Positions 45,178 to 55,802 are shown, numbered from the stretch's first letter. The stretch: 64,000 nucleotides of DNA from Curvibacter cyanobacteriorum (GCF_028649475.1 NZ_JAQSIP010000009.1:116941-180940); one strand, 5' to 3'. Program-made: numbers and translations. The notes: a model not told the origin generated them from the sequence alone.

Positions 45178-46143
45178 ATGGGTTTGGGTCTGGGCAGTTG
45201 GCGGTTTTTTCTGGCCCTGTTGGTGGCCGTGTCGCACCTGTACGCCGACATGATCCATGGCCCGGCCGCGTACGCGGTGTGGGGCTTTTTTGTCCTCAGC
45301 GGCTACCTCATGACCTTTGTGCTGAGCCAGCGCTACGGCTTTGAAGCCGCGGGGCTCAAGCGTTATGCCTTCAACCGCTTTCTGCGCATCTACCCCTCGT
45401 ATGTGTTGGCCTCGCTGGCGGGCCTGGCGCTGTTGTGGTGGTTGGGCCGGCAGGGCATCAACCCGGCGGTGCTGAACCCCCAGTTCCAGTTTCCGCAAGG
45501 CTGGCGCAACTGGCTGGCGGCCATCACCATGAACCCCTGGCTGCCCACCCCGGGCCTGCCGGTGCCGGTGGCCGGCGCCTTGTTTGTGGAAGTCTGGGCC
45601 TACGCCCTGATGCCCCTGTTCGCGCGCAGCCGCAGTGCGGCCTGGCTGGGGCTGGCGGTGGCCTTCTTTGCCAATGTGCAGTTTGGCTTCTCGACCGACT
45701 CCTTTGTGCCGCGCTACGTGGGCTTTGCCACCGGCCTGATGCCGTTCGCGGCGGGCTCGCTGGTCTGCCACTACCGCGACGCCTGGCAGCGCTGGGCCAT
45801 GCCGCGGCTCAGCGTCCTGGTCTGGTGCTTGCATGGCGCCTACTGGTTGCGCGATCCCTATTGGCCCTGGACCCATGGCCTGGGCTTGTCGGTGCTGCTG
45901 TCGGCCTGGGTCGTGTTGTCGCTGGCGCGTGGCCGCACGGGCCTGACGGACAAGTGGCTGGGCGACCTGTCTTACCCGCTGTACCTGGTGCACACCACGG
46001 TGGGGGCGGTGTTCCTGTTGCGCTGGGGCGCAGACCGCCCCTTGGACTTTGCCGCCGTGTCGCTGCTGGCGAGTTTGCTGGTGTCGGCCGCGTTCGTCTG
46101 GTGGATCGACCGACCGCTGCAAAAGCTCAAGCTGCCCGCCTGA
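45178..46143 (+). CDS. Acyltransferase-3-family membrane protein
   Basis: The 321-residue protein has about ten hydrophobic helices, with an arginine/histidine motif in the first helices (LVAVSHLYADM) and an FVLSGYLMTF segment typical of acyltransferase 3 family members. These transfer acetyl or acyl groups to sugars on lipopolysaccharide, exopolysaccharide or nodulation factors. A C-terminal GDLSYPLYLVHTTVG segment matches the conserved LSYPLYLxH motif. The specific substrate is unknown. The protein ends KLKLPA and has no extracytoplasmic SGNH domain. Confidence 0.85.
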   Translation: MGLGLGSWRFFLALLVAVSHLYADMIHGPAAYAVWGFFVLSGYLMTFVLSQRYGFEAAGLKRYAFNRFLRIYPSYVLASLAGLALLWWLGRQGINPAVLNPQFQFPQGWRNWLAAITMNPWLPTPGLPVPVAGALFVEVWAYALMPLFARSRSAAWLGLAVAFFANVQFGFSTDSFVPRYVGFATGLMPFAAGSLVCHYRDAWQRWAMPRLSVLVWCLHGAYWLRDPYWPWTHGLGLSVLLSAWVVLSLARGRTGLTDKWLGDLSYPLYLVHTTVGAVFLLRWGADRPLDFAAVSLLASLLVSAAFVWWIDRPLQKLKLPA

Positions 46144-46251
46144 GCGCCAGGGCCTCGGCAGCCAGGCAGGCTGGCGGGATGCGCCGCGCGGGTGACTGTG
46201 CGGCGCGCGGGCTCGCGGTCAGGGTGCCGGTTTTCAGATCCGACGGCCAAT

Positions 46252-46283
46252 AAAAAAGCCAGCAGGCTTGCGACCTGCTGGCT
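46252..46283 (-). terminator. Rho-independent terminator downstream of ompW-like gene
   Basis: The perfect 10-bp stem AGCCAGCAGG (46257-46266) / CCTGCTGGCT (46274-46283) has a 7-nt loop, with six Ts on the minus strand (46252-46257). It lies 28 bp after the OmpW stop. Confidence 0.9.
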
Positions 46284-46310
46284 CCAAACTGGGCGTTTGA
46301 GGCGATTGGT

Positions 46311-46901
46311 TTAGAAACGCCAGCCCAGACCCACACCCACCAGCAGGGGGTCCACCTTGAAGGTCCCCAACTTGCTGCCAGCGGCGCTCACATCCGTACG
46401 GATGTAAACCTTCTTGACGTCGAAGTTGACGTACATGTTCTTGCCCACAGGGATGTCCACGCCCACTTGCAGGGCCGGACCGAAGCTGCTGCTGTCGGCG
46501 CTCACACCGGCCGGCAGCTTGATGCTGCTCAGGCGGGTGTAGTTGATGCCGGCGCCAACGTAGGGCTTGAAGCCCGGTGCGTCAAAGTGGTACTGCAGCG
46601 TCAGGGTCGGCGGCAGGTGCTTGAACGAGCCGATGGCGGTGCCCTTGGCGTACAGCGTTTGGCTTTGCGGCACGGTCAGGATCAACTCGGCTGCGATGTT
46701 CTTGTTGAAGAAATAGGTGAAGTCGACTTCAGGCAGCCACTTGTTGTTGGTCGACAGGCCCAGGCCGGTCGTGTCGCCGTTGGCGCTTTGCAGGTTCACG
46801 GCACGGGCGCGGACCATCCAGGGGCCTTCGGTTTGCTGGGCGAAGGCAGCGCCAGACATCAGGGCACACAGGGCGGCGACAGCCATCACTTGCTTTTTCA
46901 T
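46311..46901 (-). CDS. ompW: OmpW-family outer-membrane protein
   Basis: The 196-residue protein has a signal peptide (ending GAAFAQ) and the eight-stranded barrel pattern of OmpW (GPWMVRARAVNLQ at the start, PPTLTLQYHFDAPGFKPYVGAGINYT in the middle, ending GVGLGWRF with terminal Phe for outer-membrane assembly). OmpW proteins form narrow hydrophobic channels and are controlled by oxygen in enterobacteria. An FNR-type promoter lies upstream (46944-46985), and a strong terminator follows it. Confidence 0.92.
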   Translation of the reverse strand: MKKQVMAVAALCALMSGAAFAQQTEGPWMVRARAVNLQSANGDTTGLGLSTNNKWLPEVDFTYFFNKNIAAELILTVPQSQTLYAKGTAIGSFKHLPPTLTLQYHFDAPGFKPYVGAGINYTRLSSIKLPAGVSADSSSFGPALQVGVDIPVGKNMYVNFDVKKVYIRTDVSAAGSKLGTFKVDPLLVGVGLGWRF

Positions 46902-46943
46902 GGTGTTCTCTCTTACATCACCGGGGACGGCCCCCGTGACTTG

Positions 46944-46985
46944 ATTAAAGTCGTTCCGCCTGGTTGAGGCCTTGCGTCAGGTCAA
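46944..46985 (-). promoter_or_regulatory. Class II FNR-type promoter of ompW
   Basis: Read on the minus strand, TTGACCTGACGCAA (46985-46972) fits the FNR arms loosely (TTGAC on one side, CGCAA on the other). It is followed 22 bp later by TTTAAT (46949-46944), a good -10 hexamer. The box centre is at -41.5 from a start near 46937, the spacing seen at FNR-activated class II promoters. ompW is also FNR-controlled in E. coli. Confidence 0.55.
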
Positions 46986-47125
46986 GTGGCCACAGGCCGT
47001 CGGCGGGGTCATGCGCAATGTTTGCGCTGCGTCAAATGGCGCCGGCTTGACGGGGCGGTTGTGGGCTGCTGGGCGGGGCACGGGGCGTGCCTGAGCACGC
47101 TTGTCACGCGCCATGCCCCCCACCG

Positions 47126-48742
47126 TCAGGCGCTCAGCAGCGCCTGCGCCGGCCGAGGCGCACGCACGCCGCCGGCCCCTGGGCCCAGGGTGAAGGTGGC
47201 CACGGTCTGGGTCAGGCGCTCGGCTTGCTCGCGCAGGCTTTGGGCCGCAGCGGCGGACTCTTCGACCAGGGCGGCGTTCTGCTGCGTCATCTGATCCAGC
47301 TCGCCAATCGACTGGTTGACGTGGGCAATGCCCTGCGATTGGTCCTGGGCCGCGCTGGCGATCTCATTGACCACCGCCGTCACGCGCTGCACCGCGTCCA
47401 CGATGCTTTCCATGGTGCGGCCCGCCTCGTGCACCTGGCGGGTGCCGTCTTCCACGCGTTCGACGCTGTTGGTGATCAGGCTCTTGATCTCGCGCGCCGC
47501 CTCGGCGCTGCGCTGGGCCAGGGTGCGCACCTCGCTGGCCACCACGGCAAAGCCCCGCCCTTGTTCACCGGCGCGCGCGGCTTCGACGGCGGCGTTCAAG
47601 GCCAGGATGTTGGTCTGGAAGGCGATGCTGTCGATCAGGCCGGTGATGTCGGCAATGCGGCGGGAGCTGGCGTTGATGGCGTCCATGGTGTTGACCACCT
47701 GGGCCACCACGGCGCCGCCGTGCGACGCCACCTCGGTGGCCTGTGAGGCCAGGTCGCTGGCGCTGCGCGCGGCCTGAGCGGTTTGCTGCACGTGGCCGGT
47801 CAGCTGCTCGATCGAGGAGGCGGTGGACTGCAGGTTGGTGGCGGTCTGCTCGGTGCGCACCGACAGGTCGTGGTTGCCGTTGGCGATCTCGGCGCTGGCG
47901 GTGGCGATGCTGTCCGCGGCCTGGCGGATGCCCTGGATCACCTGGGTCAGCGAGCCTTGCATGGTGCCCAGGGCCAGCAGCAGGTGGCGCGATTCGTCGC
48001 GCGTGTCGCTGGCTTCGCGGCTGTCGTGCAGGTGGGCGGGCAGCGGGCTGAGGTCGCCCGAGGCCACTTGCTGCGCCACCTGCAGCGAGCGGCCCATGGG
48101 GGCCGTGATGCTGCGCGTGATCAGCACCGAGCAGGTGACGCCCGCGGCCAGGCCCAGGGCGCCCAGCAGCCACATGGCATGGCGCGCCTGGTCGTTGGCC
48201 TCGCGGATCGGCGCGGCGGCCTGGTCCAGCGCGGTGCGCTGCATCTCCAGCAACGCTTTGACCTGCTCCACATAGCGCACGGAGGCCGGCAGGAAGGCGT
48301 TCTCCAGCAGTTTGTCGGCCTCGGCGGGCTGGCCCTCGCGTTTCAGGCGGATCACCTCATCGCGTGCGGCGACGTAGGTCTTGCGCAGCTCGGAGATGTC
48401 GGCGAACAACTGCTTTTCCGCGCTGGTGACCATCAGGCCTTCGACCTGCTTCTGGATCGCGGTGGTAGCGGCAGCGGATTCCTTTTGCTCGGCGGCAAAG
48501 AAGGTGGCCAGCGAGGGGTCGCTGCTCTTGGCGATGGCGGTGGTGCGGCGCACCGCGGTGTGGATCAGTCGGTACCAGTCGGAGATCAGGCGCTCTTTGC
48601 TCAGCGGCTGGTCGATGATGGCCTGGGTGGATTCGGTGGCGGTCTGCAATTGCCAGTTGCCCAGGCCGGTGTTGAGCAAGGTCAGCAACAAGAGGAGGCC
48701 AAACCCGAGCGCGAGCCGGGTGCCAATGGAGAGTTTCTGCAT
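47126..48742 (-). CDS. Methyl-accepting chemotaxis protein
   Basis: The protein of 538 residues has a transmembrane helix at about 10-28, a four-helix-bundle periplasmic sensor to about 185, a second helix at about 189-210, a HAMP domain and the signalling coiled coil with [20 protein letters not shown] at the tip. It resembles the family with short periplasmic bundles and lacks a WETF pentapeptide (ends PAQALLSA), unlike the chemoreceptor at 13384. It starts MQKLSIGTRLALGFG, typical of the family. An FNR-type box at 48887 precedes it by about 145 bp. Confidence 0.92.
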   Translation of the reverse strand: MQKLSIGTRLALGFGLLLLLTLLNTGLGNWQLQTATESTQAIIDQPLSKERLISDWYRLIHTAVRRTTAIAKSSDPSLATFFAAEQKESAAATTAIQKQVEGLMVTSAEKQLFADISELRKTYVAARDEVIRLKREGQPAEADKLLENAFLPASVRYVEQVKALLEMQRTALDQAAAPIREANDQARHAMWLLGALGLAAGVTCSVLITRSITAPMGRSLQVAQQVASGDLSPLPAHLHDSREASDTRDESRHLLLALGTMQGSLTQVIQGIRQAADSIATASAEIANGNHDLSVRTEQTATNLQSTASSIEQLTGHVQQTAQAARSASDLASQATEVASHGGAVVAQVVNTMDAINASSRRIADITGLIDSIAFQTNILALNAAVEAARAGEQGRGFAVVASEVRTLAQRSAEAAREIKSLITNSVERVEDGTRQVHEAGRTMESIVDAVQRVTAVVNEIASAAQDQSQGIAHVNQSIGELDQMTQQNAALVEESAAAAQSLREQAERLTQTVATFTLGPGAGGVRAPRPAQALLSA

Positions 48743-48840
48743 GAAAAGGGTCCTGGAATCGAGGGCTCAGGCCCTCGCAGGACACGGGATCCGGGGGCGC
48801 AGCCGCGGCGGGCTGGCGGGTCTGCAGGGGCCTGAAATCG

Positions 48841-48900
48841 ATTCTAGGGAGGGCCTCGCCCGCGCGCTGGCCTGCTTGGCGCTTCCTTGACCAAGGTCAA
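48841..48900 (-). promoter_or_regulatory. FNR-type box and -10 for the second chemoreceptor
   Basis: TTGACCAAGGTCAA (48887-48900) is a perfect 14-bp palindrome of the FNR/Dnr form. About 40 bp downstream on the minus strand is TAGAAT (48846-48841), which gives a box centre near -60, close to the class I FNR position. No -35 is seen, as expected for an activator-dependent promoter. Confidence 0.5.
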
Positions 48901-48934
48901 TGAGCGGGCCCGGTCAGGCCCGCGCCGAGCGCCC

Positions 48935-49558
48935 TCAGCGCCCCAGCAAGGCCGGGAACAGCTTGCCCAGGCCGTCGGCCATCACCTCGACCGACAGCGC
49001 GGCCAGGATCAAGCCCATGAGGCGGGTCATGACGTTGATGCCGGTTTTGCCCAGCACGCGCGCGATCGGCTCGGCCAGCAGGAAGCACATGGCGGTGGCC
49101 GCCGCGATCACCGCGCCGTAGCCCACCAGGGCCGCGTGTTGCCAGAAGGTGTGCGCCTTGTCGGCGTAGATCACCACGGTGGACATGGTGGCGGGGCCGG
49201 TCAGCAGCGGGATGGTCAGCGGCACCACGGCGATGGAGGCGCGCGCGGCGGCATCGCTGACCTCGTCGGCATTCGACTTGGCTTCGGCAGGCTGTGCGTT
49301 GAGCATGTTGATCGAGCCGATCAGCAGCAAGGTGCCGCCGCCGACCTGGAAGCTCTGCAGCGAGATGCTGAAGAAATCCAGGATCTGCAGGCCCAGGATG
49401 GCGCTGATCGCGATCACCGCAAAGGTGCTGAACGACGCGATGACGATGGTGCGCCGGCGCTGGGCCGGCGTGAAGTCTTGGGTGTAGTGGATGAAAAAGG
49501 GCACGATCGCCAACGGGTTGACGATGGCCAGCAAGGTCACAAGGGGTTTGAAATCCAT
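48935..49558 (-). CDS. MarC-family integral membrane protein
   Basis: This protein of about 207 residues has six predicted helices and the MarC/UPF0056 pattern: an N-terminal LVTLLAIVNPLAIVPFFI and a second repeat-like VVPLTIPLLTGPATMSTVVIYAD. The function of MarC proteins is unclear, and the earlier link to multiple antibiotic resistance has been disputed. The ATG at 49558 fits the conserved start; upstream frames add a polar extension. It lies upstream of the second chemoreceptor on the same strand but about 190 bp away with its own promoter between, so co-transcription is doubtful. Confidence 0.85.
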   Translation of the reverse strand: MDFKPLVTLLAIVNPLAIVPFFIHYTQDFTPAQRRRTIVIASFSTFAVIAISAILGLQILDFFSISLQSFQVGGGTLLLIGSINMLNAQPAEAKSNADEVSDAAARASIAVVPLTIPLLTGPATMSTVVIYADKAHTFWQHAALVGYGAVIAAATAMCFLLAEPIARVLGKTGINVMTRLMGLILAALSVEVMADGLGKLFPALLGR

Positions 49559-49648
49559 GGGCGGCAGTCTCGCACACCGCCCGGGCTTTGTGGCCCACGC
49601 CATAGCTGGGGCTGCTCAGGGCTTCCCCTCTGTGCAAATCGGGCTGGT

Positions 49649-50155
49649 TCAGGCGTCGGTGGGCGATGACGCTGGCGCATCGGGTACGGGGGCCCCCGGG
49701 TGGCGGCGCCGGAACATGCCGTAGCCTTCCATGTGCAGCACCTGCTCGCCATGTTGGTTGAACATGGCCCACTGGGTGCGCACCAGGCCGACGTCGGGGC
49801 GCTTGCTCATGGGACGGCTTTCCAGCACCGAATGGCGCAGGTTCAGCGTGTCACCGGGGTACACCGGTTTGAGCCATTTGACCGACTCCAGGCCTGGCGA
49901 GCCCAGGCTGGCGGCCTCGTGCAGGAAGTTGGTGACCATCAGGCGCATGGCCATCGCGCAGGTGTGCCAGCCGCTGGCGCAGAGGGCGCCAAACACCGAG
50001 GCCTTGGCGGCCTCGTCGTCGAGGTGGAAGGGCTGCGGGTCGAACTGGCCCGCGAAGGCCAGGATCTCTTCGCGCGTCGGGGTGATGCTGCCAAGGTCGC
50101 GTTGCGAGCCGACTTGCAGGTCTTCCCAGTAATAACGGATGGTGGGCGTGCTCAT
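49649..50155 (-). CDS. MaoC-like (hot-dog fold) dehydratase/hydratase
   Basis: This 168-residue protein has the MaoC pattern: an acidic-aromatic start (IRYYWEDLQVG), FAGQFDPQPFHLDDEAA with the catalytic Asp-His, and the SVKWLKPVYPGDTL region. R-specific enoyl-CoA hydratases of this class supply or degrade hydroxyacyl chains for fatty acids or polyhydroxyalkanoates. It lies 50 bp behind the SDR gene and is probably co-transcribed. The frame continues upstream across the SDR gene but real coding only begins at the ATG at 50155. Confidence 0.85.
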   Translation of the reverse strand: MSTPTIRYYWEDLQVGSQRDLGSITPTREEILAFAGQFDPQPFHLDDEAAKASVFGALCASGWHTCAMAMRLMVTNFLHEAASLGSPGLESVKWLKPVYPGDTLNLRHSVLESRPMSKRPDVGLVRTQWAMFNQHGEQVLHMEGYGMFRRRHPGAPVPDAPASSPTDA

Positions 50156-50205
50156 GGGGCGGGCGGTGGGGCTTGGGGTGGACAGGCGGCGGATGTCGGG
50201 CCGGT

Positions 50206-50952
50206 TCAGCGGCCGCCGGACACGTCCAGCAGCGACATCGTGGTGTAGCTTGCCTGCTCCGACAGCAACCAGACAATCGCCTGCGCGACTTCGTCGGCCC
50301 TGCCGCCGCGCTGCATCGGCACCAGGTGGGCCAGGTCGCGCACCCGGTCGGGCAGGCCACCGGAGGCGTGGATCTCGGTCTCGATCAGGCCGGGCCGCAC
50401 CGCGTTGACGCGGATGCCGTCGGCCGCCACCTCCTTGGCCAGGCCCACGGTGAAGGCGTCGATGGCCCCCTTGGCCGCCGCGTAGTCCACGTACTGCCCC
50501 GGCGATCCGAGCCGGGCCGCGGCGCTGGACACATTGACGATGGCCCCGCCCGAGCCGCCATGGCGCTGGCTCATGCGGCGCACGGCCTCGCGCGCGCACA
50601 GAAAGCTGCCCAGCACATTGATGTCGAACATGCGCTTCCAGCGCGCCAGGCTCATGTCCTCGACCCGCGCGCTGACGTCCACCACGCCGGCGTTGTTGAC
50701 CAGGCCGGTCAGGCGGCCGAGCTTGGCGTCCACCTTGCGGAACATGGCCAGCACCTGGGCCTCGTCGGCCACATCGGCCTGCACCGCGATGGCGCTGCCG
50801 CCCTGGGCGCGGATCTGGCGCACCACCTCGTCGGCGGCCAGCGAGTTGGCGCTGTAGTTGACCGCGACCGCGTAGCCAGCTTCGGCCGCCCGCAGCGCGG
50901 TGGCCGCCCCAATGCCCCGGCTGCCGCCAGTGACGAGCAAAACCTTGTCCAT
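50206..50952 (-). CDS. SDR-family NAD(P)-dependent oxidoreductase
   Basis: The 248-residue protein has the TGGSRGIG cofactor loop (8-15), the NNAG segment and the YVDYAAAK active-site Tyr-Lys near residues 155-159, which is the classic short-chain dehydrogenase layout. It may reduce a 3-keto acyl or similar substrate made or used with the MaoC-like hydratase that follows (50 bp downstream), but no substrate can be inferred. A GGAGAT site precedes the ATG. Confidence 0.9.
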   Translation of the reverse strand: MDKVLLVTGGSRGIGAATALRAAEAGYAVAVNYSANSLAADEVVRQIRAQGGSAIAVQADVADEAQVLAMFRKVDAKLGRLTGLVNNAGVVDVSARVEDMSLARWKRMFDINVLGSFLCAREAVRRMSQRHGGSGGAIVNVSSAAARLGSPGQYVDYAAAKGAIDAFTVGLAKEVAADGIRVNAVRPGLIETEIHASGGLPDRVRDLAHLVPMQRGGRADEVAQAIVWLLSEQASYTTMSLLDVSGGR

Positions 50953-51141
50953 GTCCCGATCTCCTCTCAGGGTAAGCTTGTTCGGTTAAAAAACGCCTGT
51001 GGCGTGGCCGGGGCTTCACCTGGGTCGCCCGTTCGCCCCGTCGTCCATTGTGCGGTCAGCTGGCGTGCCGTGCTGGCGCCCACCCGCGGTTGAGGGGGCG
51101 AGCCCCCGGCGCGTTCCGTTTTGTTTCCAAGGAGATTGTTC

Positions 51142-51825
51142 ATGGGTCAATTCACCGATCTGAAGGCCGCCGACGGCCATGTGTTCCCGGCTTACGTGGC
51201 GCAGCCCGCGGGCACGCCCAAGGGCGCTGTGGTCGTCCTGCAAGAGATTTTTGGTGTCAATTCGCACATCCGCGCGGTCGCCGACGGCTACGCCGCCCAG
51301 GGCTACCTGGCGGTGGCGCCGTCCACCTTCCACCGCGTCAAGGCGGGTGTGGAGCTGGGCTACACCGAGGCCGACATGGGTGAGGGCTTTGGCCTGAAGA
51401 CCGCCGTCGAGGCCCTGCCGGCCCCGGGCGTGCTGCTGGACATCCAGGCCGCCGTGGACCATGCCGCGTCGGCGGGCAAGGTGGGCATCGTGGGTTACTG
51501 CTGGGGCGGTCTGCTGGTCTGGCGCTCGGCCGCCGAGTTGCAGGGCCTGAGCGCTGCAGTGGCTTACTACGGCGGCGGTGTCACCACCCCGGCCGAGGTG
51601 GCGCGCCAACCCAAGGTGCCGGTGCTGGCGCATTTTGGCGATCAGGACCACTGGATCCCGCTCGACACGGTCGAGGCGTTCCGCGCGGCCCACCCCGAGG
51701 TGCAGACCCATGTCTATGCGGCCAACCACGGCTTCAACTGCGACCAGCGGGGTTCTTACGACGCGGCCGCGGCCAAGGCGGCGCTCGAGCGTTCGTTGGC
51801 TTTCTTCGCTCAGCACCTGGCCTGA
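51142..51825 (+). CDS. Dienelactone-hydrolase-family protein
   Basis: The protein of about 227 residues carries the family nucleophile Cys120 in GYCWGG, the partner Glu in LQEIFG near 35, and the Asp and His in GDQDHW and NHGFN, the expected triad layout of dienelactone hydrolase. Typical members hydrolyse carboxymethylenebutenolide in chlorocatechol degradation, but many relatives act on other esters. The ATG at 51142 has a strong AAGGAG site. No catechol pathway genes are near, so the substrate is open. Confidence 0.88.
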   Translation: MGQFTDLKAADGHVFPAYVAQPAGTPKGAVVVLQEIFGVNSHIRAVADGYAAQGYLAVAPSTFHRVKAGVELGYTEADMGEGFGLKTAVEALPAPGVLLDIQAAVDHAASAGKVGIVGYCWGGLLVWRSAAELQGLSAAVAYYGGGVTTPAEVARQPKVPVLAHFGDQDHWIPLDTVEAFRAAHPEVQTHVYAANHGFNCDQRGSYDAAAAKAALERSLAFFAQHLA

Positions 51826-51870
51826 GTGTCACCCGGGCCACCGGCCCCTGGATTGGGATGAGGTCTTGCC

Positions 51871-52842
51871 ATGACGGGATCGAAGTCCGCCTCGTACCGA
51901 GGCGTTGGGGGGCCGAAGGGCCCGGGGGCCCGTTGGGTCCGTGCGGCCCTGGGCGCCTTGGCCCTGTGTGCCGGGTTGGCAGGCCCTGCCTGGGCGGCCG
52001 GGCCCGAGCCCTACAAAGGGCCTTTGTTTGACGCGCACCTGCACTACAACACCGAGGCCTGGGACGGGCAGCATGGCCCGCACCCACCGGCCGATGTGGT
52101 GCAGCGGTTTCGGCGCAACGGGGTGCAGGCGGTGCTGGCCAATTCGCGCCCCAACGCGGGCACCCTGACCCTGACCGAGCACGCGTCGGTGCGTGAAGCC
52201 GGGGTCCAGGTGGTGCCCTTCATCCGCCTGTACCGCCAGCGCGCCGATTACGACAACTGGTTCCGCGACGAAACCATTTTTGACATGGTGCGTGCCGAGC
52301 ACGCGCGCGGCACGGCGGCGGGGCCGTACCGCGGCATCGGCGAATTTCACCTCTACGACAGCGCCAACGCGCGCGGCCCGGTGGCCGTCAAGCTGATGGC
52401 CTGGGCCGAGGCTGAGGGCATGACGGTGTTTGCGCACGTCGACGATGTCGCCATCGACCTGCTGATGGGCGCCACGCCGTCAGGCGGTCAGGCGCTGCAG
52501 CTGATCTGGGCCCACACAGGCATTGGGGGGGTGTCGCCCGAGCGCGTGGACGCTTTGTTCACCCGCTACCCGCGGCTGCTGGGCGAGCTGTCCTACCGGC
52601 CGGGTCTGACCTGCGCTGATGGCCAGCTGTGCCCGGCCTGGCGGGCCCTGATGCTCAAGTACCCGACGCGCTTTCTGATCGGTTCGGACACCTGGGTCAA
52701 CGGCCGTTGGCAGCAGTACGACGAGTTGATGCAGGGCTACCGCCGCTGGCTCGGGGGCCTGCCACTCGAGGTGGCGCGCCGCGTCGCGTGGGACAACGGG
52801 GCCGCCTTGTTCCTGGCGCCGCGCAAGGACGGTCGGCCATGA
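51871..52842 (+). CDS. Exported amidohydrolase-family TIM-barrel protein
   Basis: The protein of 323 residues has a hydrophobic signal segment (about 25-42, ending PAWAAG), so it is probably periplasmic. Metal-binding motifs of amidohydrolase-2-like proteins are present: DAHLHYN near 52, an FAHVDD segment and an IWAHTGIGG segment, with a later GSDTW. Such proteins hydrolyse or decarboxylate small cyclic or aromatic acids. It overlaps the next gene in ATGA, suggesting coupling. The substrate is unknown. Confidence 0.82.
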   Translation: MTGSKSASYRGVGGPKGPGARWVRAALGALALCAGLAGPAWAAGPEPYKGPLFDAHLHYNTEAWDGQHGPHPPADVVQRFRRNGVQAVLANSRPNAGTLTLTEHASVREAGVQVVPFIRLYRQRADYDNWFRDETIFDMVRAEHARGTAAGPYRGIGEFHLYDSANARGPVAVKLMAWAEAEGMTVFAHVDDVAIDLLMGATPSGGQALQLIWAHTGIGGVSPERVDALFTRYPRLLGELSYRPGLTCADGQLCPAWRALMLKYPTRFLIGSDTWVNGRWQQYDELMQGYRRWLGGLPLEVARRVAWDNGAALFLAPRKDGRP

Positions 52843-53501
52843 CCTGGAACGCCGACGAGGTGCTGCCGCTGTTCCCGCTGCAGACCGTGCTTTACCCGGG
52901 CGGGGCCTTGCCTCTGCAGATTTTCGAGGTGCGCTACCTGGACATGATCGGCCGCTGCCACCGCGAGGGCCTGCCCTTCGGGGTGGTCACGCTGAGCCAG
53001 GGCCAGGAGGTGCAGGGGGCGCCAGGCGCGGGGCCCCCGGGCGAGGCTTTTGCCCTGGTTGGGACCGCGGCGCGCATCGTCTCGCTGGAGCGCCCCCAGT
53101 CGGGCTTGTTGCGCATCCTGTGCGAGGGCGGTCAGCGCTTTCGCCTGGCCCAGTCGCAGCGCCTGCGCCATGGGCTGTGGGTGGGGCAGGTGGCCGAGTG
53201 GTTGCCGGCCGATGCGCCCATCGCGGTGCCGGACGATTTGCAGCACGTGTCGCGCGCCTTGCAGGACGTGCTGGCCCAGTGGGCACAGCAAGCCGCCCAG
53301 CAGGGTTTGGGCGACGATGCGCTGCCCGTGCGTGCGCCGCACCAACTCCAGGACTGCGCCTGGCTGGCCAACCGCTGGTGTGAGCTGCTGCCCCTGTTGC
53401 CGGCCGACAAGCAGCGCCTGATGGCGCTGGACAACCCCTTGCTTCGGCTGGAGCTGGTGGCCGACGTGCTGGAGCGCGAGCACGGCTTGCCGCGCCCCTG
53501 A
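52839..53501 (+). CDS. LON-protease N-terminal-domain protein (no ATPase)
   Basis: This protein of about 220 residues is a stand-alone version of the substrate-binding N-terminal domain of Lon protease: [30 protein letters not shown] followed by a FGVVTLSQG segment. It has no AAA+ or protease motifs. Many proteobacteria encode such proteins and their role is unclear. It overlaps the amidohydrolase stop by four bases (ATGA), so it is co-translated with it, but a functional tie is not implied. Confidence 0.85.
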   Translation: MTWNADEVLPLFPLQTVLYPGGALPLQIFEVRYLDMIGRCHREGLPFGVVTLSQGQEVQGAPGAGPPGEAFALVGTAARIVSLERPQSGLLRILCEGGQRFRLAQSQRLRHGLWVGQVAEWLPADAPIAVPDDLQHVSRALQDVLAQWAQQAAQQGLGDDALPVRAPHQLQDCAWLANRWCELLPLLPADKQRLMALDNPLLRLELVADVLEREHGLPRP

Positions 53502-53554
53502 GCGCCGGGCGCCGCGGGCGCCCTCAGCGGGTCTGCACGCGCGGCCGGCGGGCC

Positions 53555-54664
53555 TCAGCGCTGGGTGCGCGCCAGGTACTGCTTGCGCCAGAACACCACG
53601 ATCAGCACCAGGGCGATCACGCCCATGGTGCCCATGGCCCACCAGAACCCGTTTTGCAGGTGGATCAGCGGGATGAACTCGAAGTTCATGCCAAAGATGC
53701 CCGCGATCAGGTTCAGCGGCAGGAACACCGCGGTCAATGCGGTCAGCGTGCGCATGATGTCGTTGGTGCGGTTGCTTTGGGCCGAGAAGTGCATTTGCAC
53801 CGCCGTCTCGGCGCTTTGCTCGAGCCGGCGCACATGGTGCACGACGCGTTCGATGTGCTCGAGCACGTCGCGGCTGCGCACTTTGAGCAGGTCGCGCTCG
53901 CGTTGCTCCGGCAGCGTCTGGGCGTCGGGCCAGGTTTCCAGCGCGTCGATCCAGTCCTGGATGGCGGCGCGCTGGTCTTCGCAGATCTCGTCCAGGTGGT
54001 GCAGGGCCAGGCGCGCCTGCAGCAGGGCGCTCCAGTTGTTGAAGCGGGTCCGTGGCTTGAGCAGGGCGTTTTGCCAGTGGTCGAGCTGGCGCGTGAGCTC
54101 GCGGCGCAGCTCGAGGTAGCCGTCCACCATCTGGTTGACCAGGCGCAGCATCAGGTCGGCGGGGTGGCTGGGCAGGCGGGCCCCGGTGGGGCGCGCCTCA
54201 CCGCTGACGGTCTGCAACAGGCGGCTGGCAAAGGCCTCGCGCACCGAGCAATCGGCGGGGTGCACGGTCAGCAGCACCTGGTCGAACAGCGCAAAGCCCA
54301 CCGGGCTGGTGTCGATGCGGTGCAGCACCGGCGGGCCGCCCTTCATCTGGCTGGGGCTGGCCAGGCCCGCCGCCGCTCCATGACCGGCCTCGGCCGGGCG
54401 GGTGGCCAGGCGGCGGAACACCAGCAGGTCGTACTGCGAGGTGTAGTCGTAGTGCGAGGGCAGTTGCTGGTTGAGCAGGTCGGAGATGTGCAGGTCCACC
54501 AGTTGCAGGCCGGTCAGCCGCTGCAAGGTGGCCTGGATCTGGGCTTGCTGCTGTTCGAACTCGCTGCGTGCGCAGGCGATCCAGACATGGCCTTTGTCGG
54601 GCACGCTGGTGGGCAGCGTGTCGGTTTCCGTGATGGTGGAGCCCTGGAAGCTGAAGATGCGCAT
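53555..54664 (-). CDS. corA: CorA-family divalent-metal (Mg2+/Co2+) transporter
   Basis: The protein of 369 residues has a large cytoplasmic N-terminal domain and two C-terminal membrane helices. The GMN selectivity signature is present in FGMNFEFIP, between the helices, at the pentamer pore. CorA brings in magnesium or cobalt; some members are zinc exporters. The start is at 54664, and the preceding gene on the same strand is hemB. The residues just before the first helix (VFLPLNLIAGIFG) match the family. Confidence 0.9.
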   Translation of the reverse strand: MRIFSFQGSTITETDTLPTSVPDKGHVWIACARSEFEQQQAQIQATLQRLTGLQLVDLHISDLLNQQLPSHYDYTSQYDLLVFRRLATRPAEAGHGAAAGLASPSQMKGGPPVLHRIDTSPVGFALFDQVLLTVHPADCSVREAFASRLLQTVSGEARPTGARLPSHPADLMLRLVNQMVDGYLELRRELTRQLDHWQNALLKPRTRFNNWSALLQARLALHHLDEICEDQRAAIQDWIDALETWPDAQTLPEQRERDLLKVRSRDVLEHIERVVHHVRRLEQSAETAVQMHFSAQSNRTNDIMRTLTALTAVFLPLNLIAGIFGMNFEFIPLIHLQNGFWWAMGTMGVIALVLIVVFWRKQYLARTQR

Positions 54665-54691
54665 GGGCGGGGTCCTGTGGCGGCAAAGGGA

Positions 54692-54715
54692 GCCCCGGGC
54701 GCGGGCGCCCGGGGC
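54692..54715 (-). terminator. Strong GC hairpin downstream of hemB
   Basis: GCCCCGGGCG (54692-54701) pairs with CGCCCGGGGC (54706-54715) across a CGGG tetraloop, 14 bp after the hemB stop. There is no T-run, so termination may need Rho or may be partial before corA. Confidence 0.4.
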
Positions 54716-54728
54716 AGGGGGGCGGCGC

Positions 54729-55802
<1,074 letters not shown>

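Noticed and set aside
50156..51019. N-terminal extension of the MaoC-like gene through the SDR gene
   Set aside because: The frame stays open upstream, but that part runs in another frame of the SDR gene and has no recognisable sequence. The MaoC fold begins cleanly at the ATG at 50155.
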